From CAMLHU01 sp049680185 (GTDB lineage: Bacteria > Gemmatimonadota > Gemmatimonadetes > Gemmatimonadales > GWC2-71-9): a DNA stretch of 34,373 nt. Under the pieces are notes generated by a model, which worked only from the letters and a program-made list of their open reading frames with translations, ran no database searches and was not told the DNA's origin. The number at the start of each line of letters is the position of its first letter. The stretch's first letter is position 1. The DNA lies in the NCBI GenBank assembly GCA_049680185.1, contig JBAUHI010000087.1, forward strand, positions 1-34,373. The letters are read 5' to 3'. A program made the translations under genes and the position numbers. This document shows, one piece after another, positions 15,300 to 22,968 of the stretch.

Positions 15300-16397
15300 A
15301 TGTCCCTTCGCAAGTGGTCGGTCCTTGCGCTGGTGCTGACCATCGCGTCGTGCCGGGCGGGGCGGTCGCGTTCGGTGATCGCCCTGGCCTACCCGGCGGG
15401 CGGCGCCGCCTACGCGACCGTCGCGGCCACCCTCTCGCGGACCAGCTCCGCGGACCCGCGCATGCCGGAATTGCTGGTCGACACGAGCGAAGTTCGGCAG
15501 ACCGCCGATGCCATGGTGGAGTGGGCCCAGCGGGTGGTGGGGATGCGCAATGTGGTCGCGGTGATCGGGCCGGGGAGCAGTCAGGCCGCGCTGGCGAGCG
15601 CACCGGTGTACAACACGGCGGGGATCCCGCAGGTCGTACCGATGGTGACCGATCGCATGCTCCAGGACGCTGGCCCGTGGACGTTCACGATGGCCCCCGA
15701 CGACTCGGTGGAGGGGGCCTTCTTGGTCCGGTATGTCGCACAGGTGGTCGGGGCCCGCAGGGTCACGTTGTTCTACGACAATGACGCATTCGGTCAAAGC
15801 CTTCGCGAGTCACTGGTCCGGGAGTGCAACGCCCGCGGGATCCGCGTGCTCGCGCAGGTCGCGGTGCTGCCGAGCAGCGACTTCGAACTGCTTCTGGTGG
15901 CCGCCCTCGGCGCGGGCCGGCCCGATGCCCTCTTGATGGCCACGCGGGCGCTCGAGGTCGGCACCGTCGCGGCTCTCGCTGCCCGTCGGCTCCCTCGGGT
16001 ACCCGTGATCGCGGCGGACGGTGCGCTGGTGCCGGATCGCTTGGTGCACCTGGCGGGCTCCGGCCTGGCCAACATCCGGGCGGTGGCCTTCTGGGTGCCC
16101 GACACGACCGACCCACGACAACGGGGCTTCATTGCCGCCACCAGGCGCAGCGACGGCCACGATCCGGACTCCGATCTCGCCATGACACAAGATGCCATCG
16201 ACCTGCTGACCGCGGCGATCGGCGCGGTCGGACCCGATCGCACCGCGATCCGCGATTGGCTCCGGTCGCTCGGCCGGGGGCGTCCCGCATTTGCCGGGCT
16301 CACCGGGCCGATCTCGTTCGGCCCCGGTCAGGCACACTCGCTCACGATGGTGCGCGTGGGACCTGACGAACGCGTCACGCGCGATCCCCGGCAATGA
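15300..16397 (+). CDS. Periplasmic binding-protein-like lipoprotein (branched-chain amino acid type, Peripla_BP_6)
   Basis: A 365-residue lipoprotein. The signal peptide ends in IASC, lipidated at Cys18. The mature part has the two-lobe type-I binding-protein pattern of ABC branched-chain amino-acid receptors (LivJ-like): VVAVIGPGSS, APVYNTAGIPQVVP, TFTMAPDDSVEG, VTLFYDNDAFG. The ligand cannot be read. No permease or ATPase gene is nearby. The gene instead overlaps a hybrid histidine kinase by four bases (ATGA), so it is probably a sensory input protein. It shares the APVY and PDDSVEG motifs with the third gene of the operon, indicating a duplication. Confidence 0.85.
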   Translation: MSLRKWSVLALVLTIASCRAGRSRSVIALAYPAGGAAYATVAATLSRTSSADPRMPELLVDTSEVRQTADAMVEWAQRVVGMRNVVAVIGPGSSQAALASAPVYNTAGIPQVVPMVTDRMLQDAGPWTFTMAPDDSVEGAFLVRYVAQVVGARRVTLFYDNDAFGQSLRESLVRECNARGIRVLAQVAVLPSSDFELLLVAALGAGRPDALLMATRALEVGTVAALAARRLPRVPVIAADGALVPDRLVHLAGSGLANIRAVAFWVPDTTDPRQRGFIAATRRSDGHDPDSDLAMTQDAIDLLTAAIGAVGPDRTAIRDWLRSLGRGRPAFAGLTGPISFGPGQAHSLTMVRVGPDERVTRDPRQ

Positions 16398-18343
16398 CCC
16401 TGCCCACGATCGGCAACGCGGCCGCGGGGTCTCGCACGATCCGCCTCCGCACGTTGTTGTTGCTGCTCCTCGGAGCCATCGGCGTCTACGTGCTCGGGAT
16501 CTTCTTGTATCTGACGATGCACGTGGGGCGCGAGGCGCGCGCGCTCCAGCGTGACGTGGAACCTGCTCTGTATGTCTTCCGACAGGTGGTTCAGCGCGGG
16601 CGCGAACTCGATGATGCGGTCGTTGCGGCGCACCTCGTGGCGGCGCATCGGGACGCGGGACTTCGCGACGAAGCCGCCCAGCTCGCGCTCATTCGGGCCC
16701 GCGCGACGGCACCGACCCGCATGCTCCCCTTTGCCGGTGTGCCCGATAGCATGCGTGCCAGCTTGGGCCAAGCCGACGAAGCGGTGTCCCTCCTGCAGAA
16801 CAAGCTCCTTGAGGTGGCGGCGCTGGTCGAGTTGCGCCGGTTCTCCGAGGCGGACCGACGGCTGCTGCAGGTCGATTCGCTGAATCGAGGGTTGAGTGAC
16901 GCCATCGCGTCAGCGGAGGACGGGGGGCTCTCGGACCTGCTGCGGCGGGAGCAACTCCTGCGTGAGGCCATCGACAGTGTGGTGCTCGCGCTCGGGTGGT
17001 GGATCGTGGTGGGGATCCTCTTCCTCCCACTCGTACTCTTCCTCCTCCACCAGCGGGTCGAACGGCCCCTCGCCGAGCTGGAAGGCGCGCTCGGTCGGGT
17101 GGCCGAAGGCGAGCTCGGCACCCGCGTCCCCGTCAGGCGACACGACGAGATCGGTCGGCTGGCCGGACACTTCAACGTGATGACTCGGGTCCTGCGCGAG
17201 CGGGCCACCGAGCAGGGCCGCTTCGCCGCAGCGGGCGTGCTCCTCGCCGACGTCGCCCACGAGGTCAACAATCCACTGATGGCGATCGGCGCGCTGGCCG
17301 AGACCCGGTTGCAGGACGACACGCTCAGCGAGGAGCATCGCGAGGAGGTCGAACAGGTCCTTCGTCAGGCCCGACGCGCTGGCCGGCTGTTGTCCGGACT
17401 CCTGCGGTTCGTGCGACCCGCCGAGATACGGGTCTCGGCGATCGCCGTGAACGACGTCATCCGGGACGGGCTCGACCTGGTGGCGCACCAGTTCGGTGCC
17501 GGCGGCGTGATGGTGGACCTCCGCCTCGATCCCACTTCGCCGCAGACCTTGGCCGATCCCAATCGCATCGAGCAGGTGTTCGTGAACCTGCTGAGCAACG
17601 CGCTCGACGCGATGCGCGGGCACCCCGGCCCCCGCGTGATGAGCGTGGAGACGTGGGTGTCGGACGGAAAGGTGTATGCCGCGGTCGCCGACACCGGGGA
17701 TGGCGTCAGCGACGCTGTCGTCCAGCAGATCTTCCGGCCCTTCGTTTCCACCAAGGGGAAGCATGGGACCGGTCTCGGGCTCTACATCTCCCGCCAGATC
17801 GTCCGCGAGACCGGCGGCGACCTGGTGCTCGACGGATCGAAGCGCGGGCCCGGTGCCCGGTTCATCGCGAGCTTTCCCGTTGCGGAGCCGGGTGTGGGGG
17901 CGGTGGCCGCCTTGCGCCCCAGTGCCTCGACGCCTCCTATGGGTGCCGCACACGACAAGCCGCTTGCCGGCTTGCGGGTCCTGGTGGTGGAGGACGAAGA
18001 GTCGGTCCGACGTCCCGTTGCCCGCTTCCTGACCCAACGCGGCGCCGTCGTCGACGAGGCGGCACACGGGGCGGAGGGGCTCGCGCGCATCCACACGACG
18101 CGACCCGACGTCGTGGTCGCGGACATCCGGATGCCGGTGATGGACGGGATCGCGTTCTATCGCCAGCTCCTGATCGAGCATCCGGGCGTGGCCCGAAGGG
18201 TCGTGTTCTTCTCGGGAGACTTCAGCCAACTCTCCCAGCTCGAAGGGCTCACCATCCCTGCTGACCGCCAACTGCTCAAACCCGTCGACCTCCACCTGCT
18301 GGAAGCCCGGATCGTGGCCATCGGGCGGAGTCAGCTCTCGTGA
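16394..18343 (+). CDS. Hybrid sensor histidine kinase with C-terminal receiver domain
   Basis: A 649-residue inner-membrane sensor. Order: TM1 (about 19-41), a helical periplasmic segment (about 42-195), TM2 (about 196-218), HAMP (about 219-270), a HisKA dimerisation helix with the phosphorylated His289 in AHEVNNP, and an ATP-binding domain with the N-box Asn402, DTGDG (433-437) and GTGLGL (458-463). A receiver follows, with the acidic pocket EDE (533-535), phosphoacceptor Asp577, Ser607 and Lys629. No output domain follows, so phosphate must pass to an unlinked regulator or the receiver must act by binding. It overlaps the genes on both sides by 4 bp (ATGA upstream, GTGA downstream). The periplasmic segment is probably contacted by the flanking lipoproteins. 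Confidence 0.94.
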   Translation: MTLPTIGNAAAGSRTIRLRTLLLLLLGAIGVYVLGIFLYLTMHVGREARALQRDVEPALYVFRQVVQRGRELDDAVVAAHLVAAHRDAGLRDEAAQLALIRARATAPTRMLPFAGVPDSMRASLGQADEAVSLLQNKLLEVAALVELRRFSEADRRLLQVDSLNRGLSDAIASAEDGGLSDLLRREQLLREAIDSVVLALGWWIVVGILFLPLVLFLLHQRVERPLAELEGALGRVAEGELGTRVPVRRHDEIGRLAGHFNVMTRVLRERATEQGRFAAAGVLLADVAHEVNNPLMAIGALAETRLQDDTLSEEHREEVEQVLRQARRAGRLLSGLLRFVRPAEIRVSAIAVNDVIRDGLDLVAHQFGAGGVMVDLRLDPTSPQTLADPNRIEQVFVNLLSNALDAMRGHPGPRVMSVETWVSDGKVYAAVADTGDGVSDAVVQQIFRPFVSTKGKHGTGLGLYISRQIVRETGGDLVLDGSKRGPGARFIASFPVAEPGVGAVAALRPSASTPPMGAAHDKPLAGLRVLVVEDEESVRRPVARFLTQRGAVVDEAAHGAEGLARIHTTRPDVVVADIRMPVMDGIAFYRQLLIEHPGVARRVVFFSGDFSQLSQLEGLTIPADRQLLKPVDLHLLEARIVAIGRSQLS

Positions 18344-19434
18344 GGTATTCCGTTGTCACGTTCCTGCTGACGGCGGCGGCATGTGGCCGCGCGCCGGGCT
18401 TTTGTCCCGTCGTGGCCCTTGCCGGCGCCACACCACACTCGGTCGACGGGAGGGTGGCCGCGGCACTCCTCGCGATGGAGCCCTCTGCCCGGCGCGTCTG
18501 CATCGCGACATTCCGGCATCCGTCCTACGACTCGCTCGGCGACCCCGCCGCCGAGGTCGCGATGGCCGAGCGTGTCGCCGGGGAGGATGACGTGATGGTC
18601 GTGGTGGGACACGTCAGCAGTCGGGGGAGCCTTGCAGTGGCGCCGGTATACCGGGCCGCCGGGATCGCCCAACTGGTGCCGGCCTCGACCAGCCAGCGGC
18701 TGCTGGGATTCCGCCCGTCATTGATGAGTCTGGTGCCAGATGATTCGGTGGAAGGCCTCGCGCTGGCCGCCTACGGCGACTCCGCATTCCGGGCCCGGCG
18801 CGCGCTGATCGTCTATCGGGCCGATCAATATGGAGAGGAGATGTTCGCTGGGCTGCGGGCCGGACTGGCCCAGCACGGCGTCCGGATCACCGCGGCGATC
18901 CCCACGCTCGCCGAAAGCGACATGCCGACGCTGGTCAATGCCGCGATCATGAGTGGTCCGGCGGATGTGGCGTACCTGCTTGGCGATTATCGGGTGGTGG
19001 GGCGTGCCGCCGTTGCGCTCCACGCCAAGCGGCCTGCGATGCCGCTGGTCGCCGGAGATGCGGCGGCCTATCCGGAAGGGCTCACTGAGCAGGCAGGTGC
19101 CGCGCTGTCGTCGATCTACGTGCTGACCTATCGCACCACCTTGGGCGACACCGCCAGGGACGCCGTGTACCGCAGGGAGTTCCGCGCGCTGGCCGGGAGG
19201 GAGCCCACACCCGACGAACTCCTCACCACCGATGCCCTGCTGGTCGCCGCGGCCGCCGTCCGCGAGGCAGGGCCGGACCGGTCCGCGGTGGAGTCGTGGC
19301 TCGCATCGCTCGGAGGGAGTCGGCCCCCGTGGCCCGGACTCAGCGGCCCGATCCAGTTCTCCCGGCCAAGCCTGGCCGGCTTCGAGGTCATGCGCGTGGA
19401 GAAGGACGCGCTGGTGCCGGTCACTCCTCGCTGA
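18340..19434 (+). CDS. Second periplasmic binding-protein-like lipoprotein
   Basis: A 364-residue paralogue of the first gene of the operon. It starts at GTG 18340, overlapping the kinase stop. The short signal peptide has a lipobox ending at Cys15. It shares APVY-x-x-A-G-I, V-P-D-D-S-V-E-G and the closing GPI-x-F block with the upstream lipoprotein and has the same two-lobe receptor pattern. The two may sense different ligands or form a heterodimer on the kinase. Its 3' end overlaps the convergent glpD end by 14 bp. Confidence 0.83.
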   Translation: MRYSVVTFLLTAAACGRAPGFCPVVALAGATPHSVDGRVAAALLAMEPSARRVCIATFRHPSYDSLGDPAAEVAMAERVAGEDDVMVVVGHVSSRGSLAVAPVYRAAGIAQLVPASTSQRLLGFRPSLMSLVPDDSVEGLALAAYGDSAFRARRALIVYRADQYGEEMFAGLRAGLAQHGVRITAAIPTLAESDMPTLVNAAIMSGPADVAYLLGDYRVVGRAAVALHAKRPAMPLVAGDAAAYPEGLTEQAGAALSSIYVLTYRTTLGDTARDAVYRREFRALAGREPTPDELLTTDALLVAAAAVREAGPDRSAVESWLASLGGSRPPWPGLSGPIQFSRPSLAGFEVMRVEKDALVPVTPR

Positions 19435-21001
19435 ATCCTCCGCCCTCGACCCGCGTCACGTAGTCACGCGCCGCGCTCGCGACCGTCGTGCCATCCCATC
19501 CCAACTCGCGCCCCAGCAGCTCGGCCACCGCCGCGGCAGCGCCGCATCCCTGGTCCCTCGTCTCGTAGTAGAGGTGGATCCGGCGTACCAGCACGTCCTC
19601 GACCGAGGTCGCGTATTCGCGCCGGACCGCCTGGATCACCGTGGCTCCGATGGCCGGATGCTCCGGCACCAGTCGCTGGCCGAGCGCCCGGTCGGCGCGA
19701 ATGAGATTGAGCACGGCCGGCGTCTCGCTGCCGTAATGCTGCAGCAAGTGCATCGCTGCACCGGCGTCGAGTCCCAACTCCAGCGCCTCGACGTGGAACG
19801 GCTCCAGCCGCGCCGACTCTCCGCCGGGGAGTGGTTCCCGGTCGGTCGGCGCTCGCGAAGGACGGCGCCGGCCTTCCAGGGCGTGGAACTCGTGGCCGAC
19901 GCGGTCGACCAATTGGGCCGCCATCTCCCGATGGGTGGTCAGCTTTCCCCCGGCGATGGTGAGCATTCCGCCTGCGCTTCGCACGATCGCGTGCTCCCGC
20001 GACACCGCCGCGGTGCTCTCCGCGCCCGGATCGGCCAGGAGCGGCCGCAACCCGGACCACGTCGCGATGACATCCTCCGGCGTCAGGTGCGCATTCGGGA
20101 ACATCGCGTTGGCCGAGCGGAGCAGGTACCGGACATCATCGGGCGTGGCGCGCACCGATTCCGGTGGCTGGTCGGTGTCGGTGTCGGTGGTGCCGATGTA
20201 GCTGAGCTCGCCCCACGGGAGCACGAACATCACCCGACCGTCGATGGCGCTGGTCAGCGTGATGGCGGCGGTGTGGCCGATCCGCTCGCGACGCACCATC
20301 GCGTGGCTGCCCTTGGTGAGGCGGAGGAGCGGGCGGGCCGCCGGGTCCTCCATCATCCGGATCCGGTCGCACCACGGTCCGGTGGCGTTGACCACGATCG
20401 TGGCCCGCACCAGTTCCGGGGTGCCGTTCCCGGTGGCGATATACGCTCCGCCGACCCGCCCGCCGGCGACCTCCAGCCCGGTGACCCGGGCGTGACTCGC
20501 GATCATGGCGCCATGGCGCTCGGCGCTTCGGACGGTGGCGATGGTCAGGCGTGCGTCATCCATCTGGGCGTCGTAGTACCGCGCCCCGCCCACCAGGCCG
20601 CGTTCGCGCAGCATCGGTTCCGCCGCCAGGAGCTTCCGCTTGCCCAGCATCCGGTGGTGGGGCACATTCCGGAAGAGCGACAGCAGGTCGTACAGCCACA
20701 TTCCGGCGGCAAGCTTCCAGAAGCCGACGCGGTCGCCGGTATGGACCGGAAAGATGAAGGGCAGGGGTCGGACGAGGTGCGGCGCGATGCGCAGCAGGAT
20801 GCCGCGTTCCCGCAGCGCCTCGAAGACCAGCTTGATGTCACCGTGCTCGAGGTAGCGGAGTCCGCCGTGCGCCAGCCGGCTGGAATGGGAACTGGTGCCG
20901 GCGCCGAAGTCGCCCTGCTCCACGAGCGCCACCCGGTAGCCACGCATGGCGGCGTCCCGGGCGATCGCGGCGCCCACGATGCCGCCGCCGACGATGAGCA
21001 C
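19421..21001 (-). CDS. glpD: FAD-dependent glycerol-3-phosphate dehydrogenase
   Basis: A membrane-associated flavoenzyme that oxidises glycerol 3-phosphate to dihydroxyacetone phosphate and feeds electrons to quinone. The N-terminal FAD motif VLIVGGGIVGAAIARD, GTSSHSSRLAHGGLRYLE, WGELSYIGTTDTD, GLRPLLAD and the GGKLTTHREMA block are diagnostic. From GTG 21001 the product is 526 residues, near the usual 500-560, but this start is only five residues before the FAD glycines. In-frame GTGs at 21112 and 21118 would overlap the divergent methyltransferase gene, so the start is uncertain. No glpK or glpF is present. The 3' end overlaps the binding-protein gene. Confidence 0.9.
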   Translation of the reverse strand: MLIVGGGIVGAAIARDAAMRGYRVALVEQGDFGAGTSSHSSRLAHGGLRYLEHGDIKLVFEALRERGILLRIAPHLVRPLPFIFPVHTGDRVGFWKLAAGMWLYDLLSLFRNVPHHRMLGKRKLLAAEPMLRERGLVGGARYYDAQMDDARLTIATVRSAERHGAMIASHARVTGLEVAGGRVGGAYIATGNGTPELVRATIVVNATGPWCDRIRMMEDPAARPLLRLTKGSHAMVRRERIGHTAAITLTSAIDGRVMFVLPWGELSYIGTTDTDTDQPPESVRATPDDVRYLLRSANAMFPNAHLTPEDVIATWSGLRPLLADPGAESTAAVSREHAIVRSAGGMLTIAGGKLTTHREMAAQLVDRVGHEFHALEGRRRPSRAPTDREPLPGGESARLEPFHVEALELGLDAGAAMHLLQHYGSETPAVLNLIRADRALGQRLVPEHPAIGATVIQAVRREYATSVEDVLVRRIHLYYETRDQGCGAAAAVAELLGRELGWDGTTVASAARDYVTRVEGGGFSEE

Positions 21002-21040
21002 TTCCCACGGCCGGGCCGCCAGTTCGGCCGGCGAGGCAAG

Positions 21041-21604
21041 ATGAGCGAACCCCGACTGTCCCCCCCGGCGCTGTCCGCCGTCCCCAGGCCCAGCACCTGG
21101 TTCACCTGGCACGGTCACCTGGTCCGTCCCGGGCTCCGGGTGCTCGACCTGGCCTGCGGCGAGGGCCGCCACGCCATCGCGGCCGCGGCGCTCGGTGCCG
21201 AGGTCGTCGGCGTCGATCGCGATGCGGCGAGGATCGATGTGGCCCGAGAGGTCGCGGGGGCCCAAGGTCTTTCGCTCGATCTGCGCATCGTCGACCTCGA
21301 GGGTGAATGGCCCGATCTCGGCACGTTTGGGATGGTCCTTGCCTTCAACTATCTTGACCGTACCCGGATGACCGATGTGATCGCGCGGGTGGCGCCGGGA
21401 GGCGTGCTGATGATGGAGACGTTCCTCGTGGCGCAGCGGGACCTTGGATGGGGCCCCCGGTCCGACACCCATCTGTTGGCTCCGGGCGAACTTGCCCGTC
21501 TGGTGGTGCCGCTCGAAGTGGTGCATGGCCGCGAAGTGTACGAACCCGTCGACACCGATCGCTGGCGTGCCGTCGCTGGCGTCGTCGCCGAGCGGCGGGT
21601 GTAG
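21041..21604 (+). CDS. SAM-dependent methyltransferase (class I)
   Basis: A 187-residue Rossmann-fold methyltransferase. ATG 21041 has GAGG five bases upstream. Motif I is VLDLACGEG (34-42) and the motif II acidic residue is in VVGVDR (Asp59). A later strand (LAFNYLDR) and an APGGVLMMETF segment match motifs of small-molecule methyltransferases related to the tellurite-resistance TehB group. The substrate is unknown. It is divergent from glpD with a gap of only 39 bp under the favoured glpD start. Confidence 0.88.
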   Translation: MSEPRLSPPALSAVPRPSTWFTWHGHLVRPGLRVLDLACGEGRHAIAAAALGAEVVGVDRDAARIDVAREVAGAQGLSLDLRIVDLEGEWPDLGTFGMVLAFNYLDRTRMTDVIARVAPGGVLMMETFLVAQRDLGWGPRSDTHLLAPGELARLVVPLEVVHGREVYEPVDTDRWRAVAGVVAERRV

Positions 21605-21672
21605 CGCCCGCGCCCAATAATCTCCGCGCCCGCCGACCGGGGCAACCCGGTCAGGGCGATGAGGCGAATCTG

Positions 21673-22968
21673 ATGCTTTCTGTACCGCCGGACCGTCGCT
21701 GTGCCCTGATCGCGGGGTTGCGTACGCCGTTCGCCCGCAGCGGGACCGTCTTCCGGGACGTGCCCGCCACCGCGCTCGCGCGTGCCGCCGCCAAAGAGCT
21801 CCTCTATCGCACCGAGCTCGATGGCCGCGAGGTCGATCAGGTCATCTTCGGCCAGGTCATCTCGTCGGCGCTCGCACCCAACGTGGCGCGCGAAGTGAGC
21901 CTCCTCCCGCAGTTCCCCCGTACCATTCCGGCGTACTCGCTCAACCGCGCCTGCGCCTCTTCGGCCCAGGCCGTCGCCGATGCCCACGACCAGATCATCC
22001 AGGGCAACGCCGACGTGATCCTGGCCGGCGGCGTCGAGTCGCTTTCGGATGTGCCGATCCTCCATTCCAATGGGATGCGTCGCATCCTGATGGACGCCAG
22101 CAAGGCCAAGACGCTGGGGCAGCGGCTGGCCACCTTTGCGCGGGTCCGGCCGCGGGACTTCATCCCGATCACACCGGCCATCGCCGAGCCCTCGACCGGC
22201 GAGACGATGGGGCAGTCGGCCGAGAAGATGGCCAAGGAGAACGGGATCACTCGCCTGGCCCAGGATGAGTGCGCGCTCCGGAGCCATCAACGCGCCGCGG
22301 CCGCCACCGTCAATGGCAAGCTCACCGCGGAGATCGCCCCCTGGTTCGGCGGACGCGGGATGGACGAGATCCTCCACGCCGACAACGGGATCCGCACCGA
22401 CACGTCGATGGAAAAACTCGGCGCGCTCAAGCCGGTCTTCGATCGCCGCTACGGGACCGTCACCGCCGGGAACTCCTCGCCCCTCACTGATGGCGCCTCA
22501 GCGGTGATCCTGATGGCCGATGGCAAGGCCCGGTCGCTCGGGTACACACCGCTGGCGTACGTGCGGAGCTACGCCGTGGCTGCGGTCGATCCGGGCTGGC
22601 AGCTCCTGATGGCGCCGGCGGTCGCGGTGCCGCTGGCACTCAAGCGCGCCGGCCTTGCATGGAAGGACATCGGCGTCCTCGAGATCCACGAAGCGTTCGC
22701 CGCCCAGGTCCTGTCGAACGTGCAGGCGTGGGGTTCGAAGAAATGGGCCGATCACTTCGGCCTGCCGGCCCCGACCGGCGAGGTCGACTGGGACATCACC
22801 AACGTCAACGGCGGATCGATCGCCATCGGCCACCCGTTCGGCGCCACCGGCACCCGGATCATCACCCAGCTGGCCAACGAGATGGTCCGCCGGAATGTCC
22901 AGTTCGGGATGCTCTCGATCTGCGCACAGGGCGGGATGGGTTTCGCGATGATCCTGGAGCGCACCTGA
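21673..22968 (+). CDS. fadI: Acetyl-CoA C-acyltransferase (3-ketoacyl-CoA thiolase)
   Basis: A 431-residue thiolase that cleaves 3-ketoacyl-CoA to acetyl-CoA and a shortened acyl-CoA, the last step of beta-oxidation. The nucleophile Cys94 (NRACASS), His339 (HEAF), His387 (GHPFGATG) and Cys417 (CAQGGMG) are all present. Length and the long insert between the two halves fit FadI rather than the about 390-residue FadA. ATG 21673 has GAGG nine bases upstream and overlaps the TGA of a minimal upstream frame. It overlaps fadJ by one base, so the two subunits are made together. Confidence 0.93.
   Translation: MLSVPPDRRCALIAGLRTPFARSGTVFRDVPATALARAAAKELLYRTELDGREVDQVIFGQVISSALAPNVAREVSLLPQFPRTIPAYSLNRACASSAQAVADAHDQIIQGNADVILAGGVESLSDVPILHSNGMRRILMDASKAKTLGQRLATFARVRPRDFIPITPAIAEPSTGETMGQSAEKMAKENGITRLAQDECALRSHQRAAAATVNGKLTAEIAPWFGGRGMDEILHADNGIRTDTSMEKLGALKPVFDRRYGTVTAGNSSPLTDGASAVILMADGKARSLGYTPLAYVRSYAVAAVDPGWQLLMAPAVAVPLALKRAGLAWKDIGVLEIHEAFAAQVLSNVQAWGSKKWADHFGLPAPTGEVDWDITNVNGGSIAIGHPFGATGTRIITQLANEMVRRNVQFGMLSICAQGGMGFAMILERT

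Noticed and set aside
16910..18295. 461-codon minus-strand frame opposite the histidine kinase
   Set aside because: Antisense to a complete kinase/receiver; composition typical of a GC-driven shadow frame.
21002..21526. Longer N-terminus for GlpD extending to 21526
   Set aside because: It would run antisense through most of a methyltransferase with clear SAM motifs, and the added residues do not resemble GlpD.
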